A stretch of 64,000 nucleotides of DNA, taken from contig NZ_JARXLA010000008.1 in NCBI RefSeq assembly GCF_029872155.1, positions 436,501 through 500,500 on the forward strand, in the 5' to 3' direction. The notes below the pieces were generated by a model that had not been told where the DNA came from, did no database searches, and saw nothing but the letters and a program-made list of their open reading frames with translations. The stretch is from Hyphomicrobium sp. D-2. Its GTDB lineage: Bacteria; Pseudomonadota; Alphaproteobacteria; Rhizobiales; Hyphomicrobiaceae. A program made the position numbers and the translations under genes. This document shows positions 42,779 through 53,055 of this stretch, one piece after another (within the stretch, counting starts at the first letter, position 1; each line of letters starts with the position of its first letter).

Positions 42779-43849
42779 CTAAGCCTGCCGTGCAGCCATC
42801 GCCTGCTTCAGTACGCGGGCGAAGTTGCCAATGGCGATGTTGCGGATAGCGGCATCGTCATGGCCTGCCTTTTGCCAGGCGCGCATGACCTTCTGCAAAT
42901 CCGAATAGCTGGCGATGGCAGGGCGAGAAATCGCATTCATGTCGGTGCCGATGCCGGCGTGCTCGGCGCCGAGCCATTGGCCCAGCTCCCACAGGCGCTT
43001 CGCGTAGGCATCCGGGCCTGCTCCGATGTCGGAGCGCATCGGCCACAGACCAACGACGCCGCCTTTTTCCGCCATCAGCTTCGCGGTGTCGAAGGTGATC
43101 TGACGCGCCTGCCACACCGGCATTTTCCAGTTCGGCTGGCGGGTGCGCGTCACCGATGAGTGCGACCAGATCACGGGCTGGCTCGATGCTTCGATCGCCT
43201 GCCGCGTCGCCTTGTCGGTGCAGTGCGCAAGGTCGATCAGGATGCCGAGGCGATTGCACTCCTCGATCACCTTGAAGCCGAGCGGCGTAAGACCGCCGTG
43301 GCGTGGACGCTCGGTCTGGAAATCGCCGATCGGATTTTCAATGTAGTGCACAAGCTGCACGCTGCGCACGCCCTGCTCCCACGCGCGCACCAGAGGCGTT
43401 GCATCATCCTCGACGATGGTTGCGCCTTCCAGCGTCAGCACCACATGCGGATCACCGGTGAGCGCGTTGTCGACGTCATCGGGCGTCAGCGCCAGTTTCA
43501 GGTTCTGCTCGGTGATATGCTTCTTGATGCGCGCGATGTCGGTCTCGAACCACTCCGCCGCTTCGCCCGGTTTCGGACGGCCCTTCTGTTTCAGGCCTTT
43601 CGATGTTGGCCGGATCCACGGCACGTCGCCCACTAGCGACCAGCCGACGAGCGTGGCATGGCCTGCGCGCATCGTTGGGCCAAGCGGTTTCTTGTCCGGC
43701 GTGTTGGCGCCGAAGAAGAACAGATGGGCGTGCATGTCGCCGATATAAACCGGCGCGCGCCCCTCAGCGAATGAGGGACGCGCAGTTCCAGTCAAGGTGC
43801 AGGAAGCGGCGAGTGCGCCGAGCGCGAACTGCCGGCGGTCAATTTGCAT
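42779..43849 (-). CDS. membrane dipeptidase (peptidase family M19), Tat-exported
   Basis: 356-aa renal-dipeptidase-like metallopeptidase. The N-terminus MQIDRRQFALGALAASC has a Tat-type twin Arg. Metal-binding region: GDMHAHLFFFG, then LTLEGA, IDLAHCTDKATRQAIE, WSHSSV, GIGTDMN and C-terminal NIAIGNFARVLKQ. Likely acts on dipeptides in the periplasm, possibly D-Ala-containing peptidoglycan fragments. It is 31 bp downstream of the permuted papain-like gene on the same strand, so the two are probably one operon. Confidence 0.9.
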   Translation of the reverse strand: MQIDRRQFALGALAASCTLTGTARPSFAEGRAPVYIGDMHAHLFFFGANTPDKKPLGPTMRAGHATLVGWSLVGDVPWIRPTSKGLKQKGRPKPGEAAEWFETDIARIKKHITEQNLKLALTPDDVDNALTGDPHVVLTLEGATIVEDDATPLVRAWEQGVRSVQLVHYIENPIGDFQTERPRHGGLTPLGFKVIEECNRLGILIDLAHCTDKATRQAIEASSQPVIWSHSSVTRTRQPNWKMPVWQARQITFDTAKLMAEKGGVVGLWPMRSDIGAGPDAYAKRLWELGQWLGAEHAGIGTDMNAISRPAIASYSDLQKVMRAWQKAGHDDAAIRNIAIGNFARVLKQAMAARQA

Positions 43850-43880
43850 GTCGTGTGCTTTTTGTAGCCGTTCGGTCCGG

Positions 43881-45164
43881 TTATTCGATCACAACAGTCG
43901 CCACATAGTCCATGGTGCGCTTGTTGGCGTTCTCCGGCAGCAGCGTATTGATGAGGAACGAGGTGGGCGAATAATTCTCGGCGATACCGGCCCAGTTGAA
44001 GCCGGTGCCGACCAGGCGCGCACGCCAATTCTGCCACATGCGGCCCGTCATGCCGGTGTAATAGGTCTTCAGGCGCTCGAAACGCGGCTGCATTTCGGTG
44101 GCGACCTGACGGTGGCCGACCGACATCTTCGAAAGGCCGGCAGGGTTCTCGGCAAACACGCGGTCGATCATCGCCTTGTTCTGGTCTTCAGGCAGATCGA
44201 GCTGATCCAGCACCAGCAGCGGGCCATCGGCCAGACCGGAATAACCGTTGCGGCCCTTCAGCGGCAGGATGTTGCCGGTCGCCTTCATCGGCTCCATCGG
44301 CTCCTTGATGCATGAAGGCACGCGGCTGCCCTTGAAGTCGTTGGCGGTCTTTTCGGGATCACAGTTGCGCAGCGACAGCAGCGACCAGACAAATTCCGAG
44401 CAGTACATATCCAGCGGCTTGCTCTGCGGATTGCCCTGGCCGAGCGCGATCTGTCCGAACTGCTTCACGAAGCCGAGGTTCGAGCTCGATTGATACTTGG
44501 GCGCGTTGTAGTCCTGATTGAAGCTGATTTGGCTGGGATAGATCTTCTTCGAATTGTCGTTGAGGCGCTTGGCCCAGGCGAACAGGTTCGCTTTCTGCGC
44601 GTCCGTCAAATTGCGGGGGCGGATGATGTGCAGGAAGTTCAGCGTGCGATAGTGGTCGCTCGTCAGGTCGCCGCGGCCGACATATTCAGCATCGAGCGGG
44701 TTATCGAGATTGCGCACCGTGCCCGTCTTGTCGACATAGGCAAAGCCGGTGTGGCTGATGCCCATCTGAATGTTGGGATAAGCACCCGCGCCGCCCCACT
44801 CGTTGCGGAACGTCAGCAGGATGTCGCCGGTCTGAACGAGACCGCTCTGGCCCAGACGCTTGGCCAGCCCCGCGCGCTTGGCAACGATGAGGCGCAGGCC
44901 GACATCGCCCTTCGACGTGGCGGCTTCGGGGTGCTTGAAGTCATAGAGCTTGTCGGTGGTCTTGATGTCCTTGGGCAGCGGCGCGCGGGCGCTGGCTGGC
45001 ACGGCGAAGAACACCGGAATATTCAGCTTCTTGGCGAGGGAAGCGTTGGTCTTTTCGTTGAATGTGAATTCGGCGGCATTGGCGATACCGCCGGCGGCCA
45101 GTGTAACGCCAAGGGACGCAGCAGCGCCGATAGCTACGGTGACAATCTTCTTCGACAAGGACAT
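43881..45164 (-). CDS. exported permuted papain-like (YiiX/NlpC-P60-type) hydrolase, putative
   Basis: 427-aa protein with a signal peptide (KIVTVAIGAAASLGVTLAAG, cleavage near NAAEF). No close family is recognised, but GDILLTFRNE and ISHTGFAYVD, followed about 130 residues later by PLDMYCSEFVWSLLSL, follow the permuted papain order: catalytic His first, Cys later, as in YiiX/DUF830-type amidases. A long C-terminal region (about 290-427) is of unknown role. It is in an operon with the M19 dipeptidase, which supports work on peptides or cell-wall fragments in the periplasm. Confidence 0.6.
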   Translation of the reverse strand: MSLSKKIVTVAIGAAASLGVTLAAGGIANAAEFTFNEKTNASLAKKLNIPVFFAVPASARAPLPKDIKTTDKLYDFKHPEAATSKGDVGLRLIVAKRAGLAKRLGQSGLVQTGDILLTFRNEWGGAGAYPNIQMGISHTGFAYVDKTGTVRNLDNPLDAEYVGRGDLTSDHYRTLNFLHIIRPRNLTDAQKANLFAWAKRLNDNSKKIYPSQISFNQDYNAPKYQSSSNLGFVKQFGQIALGQGNPQSKPLDMYCSEFVWSLLSLRNCDPEKTANDFKGSRVPSCIKEPMEPMKATGNILPLKGRNGYSGLADGPLLVLDQLDLPEDQNKAMIDRVFAENPAGLSKMSVGHRQVATEMQPRFERLKTYYTGMTGRMWQNWRARLVGTGFNWAGIAENYSPTSFLINTLLPENANKRTMDYVATVVIE

Positions 45165-45567
45165 GGGCAGCTCCCCCTAAACTCTTGACGCCAGACTTAA
45201 CACGGCGGAGGCAGCGGCCCAACAGGCGCGCGCCTGGGTTTTGATCGCCCGCGAGAAAAGCCAACAAGCGTGACGGTCTGATGGACAGGGCGCGGCCAAA
45301 TCGCGGCGTGACGGGTGCGCCTTGGTGGAGCAGTGCAGCGATTTAAGCTCGCCGGGAAGCTAAGCGCGACCGATCGGCGCGCGCCGGCCGCTGTGCTAAC
45401 TATTTGATGTGGCGATCTTAGTTGTGTCCATTTTGCAGGGCAGCAAGAGCGCTGGAACGCTGGTAGACTGAACTCCTGAATCGCGCCCGCTTAAATATTC
45501 GGCGGGCAATGCGCGGTGGCCAGTCTGTCGGCTCCGACACCTATGGATCTTATTCACGGAGAGCAGC
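45165..45567. other. intergenic region, 403 bp
   Basis: Divergent promoter region between the papain-like gene (minus) and the autotransporter gene (plus). No ORF with coding character, no repeat and no terminator seen. Confidence 0.5.
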
Positions 45568-46938
45568 GTGAAAACGATAGGTGCCGTTCTTGTTGCGGCC
45601 AGCGTTTTTGGAATTTCGGCATTTGCGGTATTGGCGCCAGCCCGCGCGCAAAGCGATGAGGCAATTGGGGAAAGCGCCGGTTGCTCGGATGTGAACCGCG
45701 GCCTGCTCAATATCAATTTCTCGTCGTCGACGCCGATTTCGCGCCAGCTGATGCTGGAAGAGGGCGACAGCATCGCCTTTTCGGCTTCCGGCGCATCGGT
45801 GGCGCTGACAGGCGGCTTCAGGGCGCCGCTGGCGCTGGTGTCCACCGGTGGATCGGGCGGGACGTTCAAGGTGCCACGCAATGGCGCCTACACCTTCCAG
45901 ATCACGGCCACCACCGATGCCGGTTCCAGGGTTACGGCAAGCTGCAATTCAGGCCGTGCGGCCGCCAATGCGGCGTTTCTCAATCGCAGAAAATCGCTGC
46001 TCAACTCCCGCGATCCCGATCGGATGCGGATCGACCGTCCTGCAACGCCGATAGCCAATGCCGACAAACCGCTTTCCAGCACGGTGACGCTGGACAACGA
46101 CGGCCGCGCCAAGGATGTCGGTTTCTCGGTCAGTCTGTCTGAAATCACCGCTGCCACCAATGGCGGCAAAGCCGATCCGGGCATCGTCGATTTCTGGCTG
46201 GAAGGCCGGATGCAGAATTATGAAACCGGCAGCGCGGCCGCGCGCGATGCAGGAAACCTTGGTGTTTTGTATGTCGGCACGCGATCGATGGTTGGGCCCG
46301 ACATTATGGTCGGCGCGATGGCGCAGCTCGATCGCGGCGTTGAAAGCGCGCTTGACGGCAATGATCAGATGCGCGCGGAGGGCTGGATGGTCGGCCCATA
46401 TGTCAGCATGAAGGTTGCGCCGGGCGTGGTGTTTGACGGACGCGCGGCATGGGGTGAAACGGTGAGCGCCGTCAGCAGCCCCGACATCGACAACGGCTTC
46501 ACGCAGCGCAGCCTGTTGCGCGGCAAGCTTACCGGAACGCGCGACTACAGCGGTTGGAAAGTCGCGCCCAGCGTTGGCATGGTCTACATCGAAGATGCCG
46601 TGCGCGATGGCAGCAGTGGTGCAATGAAAGCGGCCGGTAGCGGCAAGGTGGAAGTGCTGCCTGAAGTGACGCGCCGGTTTGAACTCGACGAAAAAACCTT
46701 CATCGAGCCGCGCGCCGCGGTTGGTGCTTTCGTCGGCTTCAACGATCTCAACGCAATCAATCCGATGGTGACAACGGTCAATCCAACGGATGTGCAGCTC
46801 AAGGCTGAAGCTGGCGTTATGTTCGGTGTGAAGGATGGCTCGACATTGCAGGCGACAGGCGGTGTCGAAAGTGGGGCGACAAGCGGTGCTGAAAATTGGC
46901 GCGGACGGCTTCAATTGAACATGCCTTTAGGCGATTGA
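45568..46938 (+). CDS. autotransporter beta-barrel outer membrane protein with short passenger
   Basis: 456 aa from a GTG at 45568 with GGAGAG upstream. A signal peptide ends near ARAQSDEA. Residues about 30-140 form a small beta-rich N-terminal region with two Cys. The barrel occupies about residues 185-456: VDFWLEGRMQNYE, then GPYVSMKVAPGVVFDGRAAW and the terminal strand GAENWRGRLQLNMPLGD. The short passenger is common among Hyphomicrobiales autotransporter-domain proteins. Role unknown. Confidence 0.8.
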   Translation: MKTIGAVLVAASVFGISAFAVLAPARAQSDEAIGESAGCSDVNRGLLNINFSSSTPISRQLMLEEGDSIAFSASGASVALTGGFRAPLALVSTGGSGGTFKVPRNGAYTFQITATTDAGSRVTASCNSGRAAANAAFLNRRKSLLNSRDPDRMRIDRPATPIANADKPLSSTVTLDNDGRAKDVGFSVSLSEITAATNGGKADPGIVDFWLEGRMQNYETGSAAARDAGNLGVLYVGTRSMVGPDIMVGAMAQLDRGVESALDGNDQMRAEGWMVGPYVSMKVAPGVVFDGRAAWGETVSAVSSPDIDNGFTQRSLLRGKLTGTRDYSGWKVAPSVGMVYIEDAVRDGSSGAMKAAGSGKVEVLPEVTRRFELDEKTFIEPRAAVGAFVGFNDLNAINPMVTTVNPTDVQLKAEAGVMFGVKDGSTLQATGGVESGATSGAENWRGRLQLNMPLGD

Positions 46939-47167
46939 GGCATTTCAAGATCTGCCGATTCAAATCGGGCGCAAAAACATTCAATTTTACAGGTATTCGT
47001 CTTTCACAGGCGCAACGGAAGTTTATTTCTCTGTGGGCGGAGCAGCGCGTAGCATTATGTTTGTCAGCGGTCGTTCCATTGCGGTTTGACGCGCCCCTAT
47101 TGAGCGTCATTCTCTCAGATTAAATCGCAGTTGATCGACCGACAGAGCTACCCCGTCAGGAGGTCTT

Positions 47168-47371
47168 ATGTCGTGTCCGAGTATCGATGTTCGAGGGAAG
47201 CGCGTGATCCTGCTTAGCGGCTTCCACGACACTGTGAAGGCCGCGCGGGCCAAAGCAGTACTGAACGAGACCGACGTCAAGGAAGCTGGCAAGCTTCAGC
47301 AACTCGCGCGGCTGCATCCCGATGCTGTCGCATTTGGTTTTGTGGCAGGGCGCTGGGTGCCAGCCGCCTGA
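47168..47371 (+). CDS. small hypothetical protein with a perfect Shine-Dalgarno
   Basis: 67 aa, SIDVRGKRVILLSGFHDTVK through AFGFVAGRWVPAA; no signal peptide and no known domain. AGGAGG lies five bases before the ATG at 47168, strong support for translation. It stands alone between the autotransporter and rlmN genes, and a strong hairpin follows at 47553-47580. Confidence 0.55.
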   Translation: MSCPSIDVRGKRVILLSGFHDTVKAARAKAVLNETDVKEAGKLQQLARLHPDAVAFGFVAGRWVPAA

Positions 47372-47552
47372 ACTTTTCTGACGGCGTCGGCATGTTTGGC
47401 CCTGGGGGCGCCACCGACGTCAGCGGCACGGCCCGATTGCCGCATATGCGCCGCAGTGGCTGCGGCAACCTATAAAAGATGGCCTGCAGGTAACCAGCCG
47501 GAAACCATCTCGCTTGTAGCTATGCTGCATCTCTCAAAGGCGTCTCAGTGCG

Positions 47553-47580
47553 ATCCCCAGACCTCAACCGGTCTGGGGAT
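47553..47580. terminator. strong hairpin, possible terminator, before rlmN
   Basis: ATCCCCAGACC (47553-47563) pairs perfectly with GGTCTGGGGAT (47570-47580), 11 bp with a six-base loop. Only a weak T-rich tail follows (TTGCTGTATT), so termination is less certain. It lies 80 bp before rlmN. Confidence 0.5.
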
Positions 47581-47660
47581 TTGCTGTATTCGGACGGTAA
47601 CGCTAGATAGAGGCTGATTTCCGCAAATCCCCGCGAGCCCTATCGAACTATCGGACGCCC

Positions 47661-48953
<1,293 letters not shown>

Positions 48954-48958
48954 CGCTA

Positions 48959-49390
48959 GTGTTCTGGAAGACAGCGGGCCGGGTGCTGATCGTTATTCCG
49001 TTTGCGCTGCTGCTGGCAGCGCTTGCCTCTGCCTTCGTGCTGGTAACACTGGGGCTGGAGCGGGCCACCGCATTCCTGCACGTCAATCCGATTGGCGATG
49101 AAGACGTCGAGACCGTCTTCGCGATGGTCAATCAGGGTGCGGTGCTGGCAGCCAGCATCACCATCATTCCCGCGCTGCTGATGGTCGTCGTAGGGGAGAT
49201 CGCCCGTATTCGTGCGTTGGCGTATTACGTTATCGGCGGCGGGCTGGCGCTGGCGGCTGTGCCGCTGCTGGCGCGCTATGGGCAGGCTGGCGCCGTTGCC
49301 TCGTCCGACGCCATCGTCTGGCAGGTATTTGCAACCGCAGGCTTTGCCGGAGGTTTCATGTATTGGCTGATCGCCGGACGGAATGCCTGA
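48959..49390 (+). CDS. four-helix inner membrane protein (first of a related pair)
   Basis: 143 aa from a GTG at 48959, five bases after the rlmN stop. Four predicted helices: RVLIVIPFALLLAALASAF, VLAASITIIPALLMVVVG, AYYVIGGGLALAAVPLL and VFATAGFAGGFMYWLIAG. The end GGFMYWLIAGRNA resembles GGFTYWLFAGRKA of the next gene, and IARIRALAYYVIGGG resembles LARLRSLLFYVAVGV, so the two appear to be diverged tandem paralogues. Function unknown. Confidence 0.75.
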   Translation: MFWKTAGRVLIVIPFALLLAALASAFVLVTLGLERATAFLHVNPIGDEDVETVFAMVNQGAVLAASITIIPALLMVVVGEIARIRALAYYVIGGGLALAAVPLLARYGQAGAVASSDAIVWQVFATAGFAGGFMYWLIAGRNA

Positions 49391-49522
49391 GGCGTGCGCT
49401 GCCTTTTATGACGGGGCGGGGCAGCAACGCCCGGGCGGCCGTTAGGCAAGGCGGAGCGTTTTTCGTTGAGATCACGCGCTTAGGGCCTATAAGCTACGCC
49501 CGGTTGTAGGGAATTCTTGGCT

Positions 49523-49999
49523 ATGCTCACGCTGTTGCGCGTTCTTTTCGGGTTCATCGTTGCCTGCCTCGTCGCGGGCGCTGTGACGGTTGCTTTCATC
49601 GTCACGCCGGGCGATGTCGCCGCGCTTCCAGCCGATGCCCAGGGCGAGCGGCTCATCAATGCGGGCGTGCTGGCCCTTCTCACCGCAACCCATTCTGCCA
49701 TCTTCGCTTTTCCCTTCGCGGTGCTGGCTATCGGCATCGCTGAGCTGGCACGTCTGCGGTCGCTGCTGTTCTACGTCGCCGTTGGCGTCATCATCGCGCT
49801 GGGCGGTTTCTCGGCCGAATACATGAACGAAGTGGCCGGCGAGGCTTCGATCCTGAACAACTACGCGCTGGCGGCTTTCCTGGCTGCGGGCGCGTTGGGT
49901 GGCTTCACCTACTGGCTGTTCGCTGGCCGTAAAGCTGGCCGCCGACGCAAGAATGCTGCCACGGCTGAAGGTTCGACCGAAGCAGAAGCCGCCGCCTGA
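49523..49999 (+). CDS. four-helix inner membrane protein (second of a related pair)
   Basis: 158 aa from ATG 49523 (TTG 49517 is possible, closer to the ribosome site). Four helices: LLRVLFGFIVACLVAGAVTV, AIFAFPFAVLAIGIAELA, LLFYVAVGVIIALGGFSA and AAFLAAGALGGFTYWLFAG, then a basic and Ala/Glu-rich tail. It is related to the preceding gene (see there) and 132 bp downstream of it. Function unknown. Confidence 0.75.
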   Translation: MLTLLRVLFGFIVACLVAGAVTVAFIVTPGDVAALPADAQGERLINAGVLALLTATHSAIFAFPFAVLAIGIAELARLRSLLFYVAVGVIIALGGFSAEYMNEVAGEASILNNYALAAFLAAGALGGFTYWLFAGRKAGRRRKNAATAEGSTEAEAAA

Positions 50000-50171
50000 G
50001 CCGGTCAGCCAGTTAAAGCTCCAGGTTTTTCAATTTCTGCTATGAAGGCAAACGGCTTGTTTGCATTGCAGCAATAGGGTTAGCCTGCAAACGGGCGTTT
50101 GCGGGCGGCTGGTGCTGCCAGCATTGCAGGGCCCATTGCAGGCCGATGAACCAAACCGAAGGGCACGCAGA

Positions 50172-51068
50172 ATGCTGAATCCCGAACTGCAGCAGCGCTT
50201 TGCCCAGAGCTGTGCCGACGCAGCGCTCAACTATTCGAAGGCCAATGCCGCCGCTTATGCCGCGTTCACCGATCAGGTGCTCGGCTTCTGGTCCGGTGTC
50301 ATGCAGCAAGCGCTTCCGCAGGTGCAGAAGCCTGCCGCCGCTCCGGCGCCTGCGTCGTCGCTGTTTCAGCCGTGGGATTTCCTGGCCCCGTGGATGGCGC
50401 TGATGACGCCGCCGGGCGCCACCTCCACGCCGCCGCAGCGGGCGGAGACTTCGGCCGACCTGTTCAGTAATCCGTTTGCCTGGGCACTGCCGGGCGGCAC
50501 AGTGTCATCGGCCAGCCGTACGCGTCAGCCCGAACCGGCGCCGCAGTTCAATCCGCTGGCACCCTTCCTGCCGCCTTTCATGCAGCCGTCAGCAGCGGCC
50601 CCTCCAGCGCCGTCACAGTCGCCGTTTGGTATGCCCTCGTTCGGACTGCCCATGGTCGGCGCAATGCAGCAGGCGATGACGAGTTTTACCGATGCTGTTG
50701 TGAACACGATGAGCGCCATGAGCGGTGCGCAGGTGCGGTCGATGGCACAGCCCTCCAATCCGATGGCTGCCTGGCTCGCCATGTTCCCGTTTTCGAAACA
50801 GGCGGCAGCCTGGCCGATGGCGTTCGTGATGATGCAGTCCGGCGTGCCGCGGTCTGTCGCCTGGCCCACCGCCGAGGCCAACGCAGCGGTGCTGGATGCC
50901 GCCGACACCGCCCGTCGCTCGGTGCAGCAGTCGGTCGACAAATTTCGCCGTGAGGGTGCTTTGAAGTCCCCGGCTCCGGAGGCAACGACGCCGATGGACA
51001 TCCTGACCATGATGATCGCTGTGCCGCTGAACATCGGCACCATGTTCACCGCGCTGAAGCTGCGCTGA
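50172..51068 (+). CDS. hypothetical Pro/Met/Ala-rich protein
   Basis: 298 aa from the ATG at 50172. The N-terminal 45 residues (ELQQRFAQSCADAALNYSKA, then FTDQVLGFWSGVMQQ) look like an amphipathic helix pair; the middle is Pro/Ala/Met/Phe-rich with low complexity; the C-terminal part has AANAAVLDAADTARRSVQQS and TMMIAVPLNIGTMFTALKL. Helix patterns recall phasin-type granule proteins, but I do not claim that. No signal peptide and no neighbour that hints at function. Confidence 0.6.
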   Translation: MLNPELQQRFAQSCADAALNYSKANAAAYAAFTDQVLGFWSGVMQQALPQVQKPAAAPAPASSLFQPWDFLAPWMALMTPPGATSTPPQRAETSADLFSNPFAWALPGGTVSSASRTRQPEPAPQFNPLAPFLPPFMQPSAAAPPAPSQSPFGMPSFGLPMVGAMQQAMTSFTDAVVNTMSAMSGAQVRSMAQPSNPMAAWLAMFPFSKQAAAWPMAFVMMQSGVPRSVAWPTAEANAAVLDAADTARRSVQQSVDKFRREGALKSPAPEATTPMDILTMMIAVPLNIGTMFTALKLR

Positions 51069-51151
51069 TCTACGGCCTGTCTTCGCAAGGCCCGGTAAGG
51101 GGCGACTTGAGCGCCCCGGCCTGAAACTCGGCCTGCCGCCTTCCTGCGTCG

Positions 51152-51424
51152 TCAGGCCGTTTTCTTTGCTACCTGCTCATAGGGGCGCACCCGGCAATGC
51201 GGCTGGCGGACGTCGCCGAAGCGCGTGGCGCGCTGCTTGCGCCAAAGGCATTCGCCCTTGGTTTGGCAGGTGTGGATGTCCAGCCCTACGCACGATGTCG
51301 CCGAGCGGTGCTCGATTTTGGTTTCATTGCGCGCTGCCTTGTCTTCGGCGGCGAGCGGCGTCACGCTGGCAATGGTGACGATGGCGGTAGCCACGAAGGC
51401 CCTCAGCCCCAGTTGGGTACGCAT
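51152..51424 (-). CDS. small secreted cysteine-containing protein
   Basis: 90 aa from the ATG at 51424. Signal peptide LRAFVATAIVTIASVTPLAA; the mature part has four cysteines in SATSCVGLDIHTCQTKGECL and QPHCRV, suggesting two disulfides, then a basic tail. Convergent with the preceding gene. Function unknown. Confidence 0.65.
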   Translation of the reverse strand: MRTQLGLRAFVATAIVTIASVTPLAAEDKAARNETKIEHRSATSCVGLDIHTCQTKGECLWRKQRATRFGDVRQPHCRVRPYEQVAKKTA

Positions 51425-51731
51425 CACGAGGCATTTCCCCCTGAAACAACTTACAAGCTATTTTTTACCATTCAGGGCACGGCATTTCCAGCCCGGCCTG
51501 TCCCGATGGTTATGGTGATGCTGTTGCAACTATAGGCGGTGGCCTTCCTGTCACATGCATGGTGCAGGATGGCTCTGGATGGAGCCGGTGCAGGGTCTCC
51601 CGGTGCGAGCGCATTGGCCTAAATGGCACTGAGCTCGCACGCCGCGCCCGCTGGCTATGGCCTAGAGGTGAGAAATCTCGTACAGGGCTGTTGCATCCAT
51701 TTCCTATCGCTCAAGCCGATAAAGAGCTCCC
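51425..51731. other. intergenic region before argG, 307 bp, with inverted repeat
   Basis: Divergent region between the small secreted protein gene and argG. It holds an 8-bp inverted repeat, GTGCGAGC (51603-51610) and GCTCGCAC (51633-51640), about 90 bp before the argG start; this may be part of the argG leader or an operator. No ARG-box or riboswitch could be identified by eye. Confidence 0.5.
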
Positions 51732-52964
51732 ATGACCAGCCAGACCAAGCCGATCAAGAAGGTCGTGCTCGCCTATTCCGGCGGCCTCGACACGTCGATC
51801 ATTCTCAAGTGGTTGCAGCAGACCTATGGCGCCGAGGTTGTTACCTTCACGGCCGACCTGGGTCAGGGCGAGGAGCTGGAGCCCGCGCGCGCCAAGGCGC
51901 TGATGCTCGGCATCAAGCCGGAGAACATCTACATCGAGGATCTGCGCGAAGAATTCGTGCGCGATTACGTGTTCCCGATGTTCCGTGCCAACGCGCTCTA
52001 CGAGGGCATCTACCTGCTCGGCACATCGATCGCGCGGCCGCTGATTTCCAAGCGCCAGATCGACATCGCTCGCGCCACCGGCGCGGATGCCGTCTGCCAC
52101 GGCGCCACCGGCAAGGGTAACGATCAGGTCCGCTTCGAGCTGTCCTATTACGCCCTTGAGCCCTCGATCCGCATCATCGCGCCGTGGCGTGACTGGTCGT
52201 TCAAGAGCCGCGAAGACCTGATCGAATTCGCCGAGCAGAACCAGATCCTGATCGCCAAGGACAAGCGCGGCGAAGCGCCGTTCTCGGTTGACGCCAACCT
52301 TCTGCACTCGTCCTCCGAGGGCAAGGTGCTGGAAGATCCGAACGTCGAGCCGCCGCCGTATGTATTCCAGCGCACGGTTTCGCCGGAGGAAGCGCCCGAC
52401 AAGGCAACCGTCATCACCATCGGCTTCAAGCAGGGCGACGCGGTTTCCATCAACGGCACGCCGATGAGCCCGGCGAACATCCTCGCGACGCTGAACGATT
52501 ACGGCCGCGAGAACGGCATCGGCCGCGTCGATCTGGTCGAGAACCGCTTCGTCGGTATGAAGTCGCGCGGCATTTACGAGACGCCGGGTGGAACGATCCT
52601 GTGGCACGCCCACCGCGCCATCGAATCCATCACGCTCGACCGCGGTGCAATGCACCTCAAGGACGAGCTGATGCCGCGCTATGCGGAGCTGGTTTATTAC
52701 GGCTTCTGGTTCTCGCCCGAGCGCGAGATGCTGCAGGCCGCCATCGACAAGAGCCAGGAGCATGTTGAGGGCGTGGTGACGCTGAAGCTCTACAAGGGCA
52801 ACGTCATCGTCACCGGCCGTGAAAGCCCGAAGAGCCTTTATTCGTCGACGCTCGTCACCTTCGAGGATGACAAGGGCGCATACGACCAGAAGGACGCCGC
52901 GGGCTTCATCAAGCTCAACGCGCTGCGTCTGCGCACGCTGGGTCAGCGCGACCGTCAGGGCTGA
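51732..52964 (+). CDS. argG: argininosuccinate synthase
   Basis: ATP-dependent ligase joining citrulline and aspartate in arginine synthesis. The PP-loop is [18 protein letters not shown]; other motifs are [30 protein letters not shown] and [17 protein letters not shown]. Length 410 aa is standard. A strong terminator follows 30 bp after the stop, so it is a single-gene unit. Confidence 0.98.
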   Translation: MTSQTKPIKKVVLAYSGGLDTSIILKWLQQTYGAEVVTFTADLGQGEELEPARAKALMLGIKPENIYIEDLREEFVRDYVFPMFRANALYEGIYLLGTSIARPLISKRQIDIARATGADAVCHGATGKGNDQVRFELSYYALEPSIRIIAPWRDWSFKSREDLIEFAEQNQILIAKDKRGEAPFSVDANLLHSSSEGKVLEDPNVEPPPYVFQRTVSPEEAPDKATVITIGFKQGDAVSINGTPMSPANILATLNDYGRENGIGRVDLVENRFVGMKSRGIYETPGGTILWHAHRAIESITLDRGAMHLKDELMPRYAELVYYGFWFSPEREMLQAAIDKSQEHVEGVVTLKLYKGNVIVTGRESPKSLYSSTLVTFEDDKGAYDQKDAAGFIKLNALRLRTLGQRDRQG

Positions 52965-52993
52965 TTGTCTAAGCGCTGACTACTGAAACAATG

Positions 52994-53029
52994 AAGGCCG
53001 GTGATGCAGATCGCGTCACCGGCCTTTTT
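52994..53029 (+). terminator. rho-independent terminator of argG
   Basis: AAGGCCGGTGA (52994-53004) pairs with TCACCGGCCTT (53016-53026), 11 bp, followed by a T-run. It lies between the convergent argG and asnB. Confidence 0.93.
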
Positions 53030-53055
53030 CATATGCTTTCGTTGCGGCTGCCGAG

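Noticed and set aside
51711-52763. 350-codon open frame antisense to argG
   Set aside because: Antisense shadow of a highly conserved enzyme gene.
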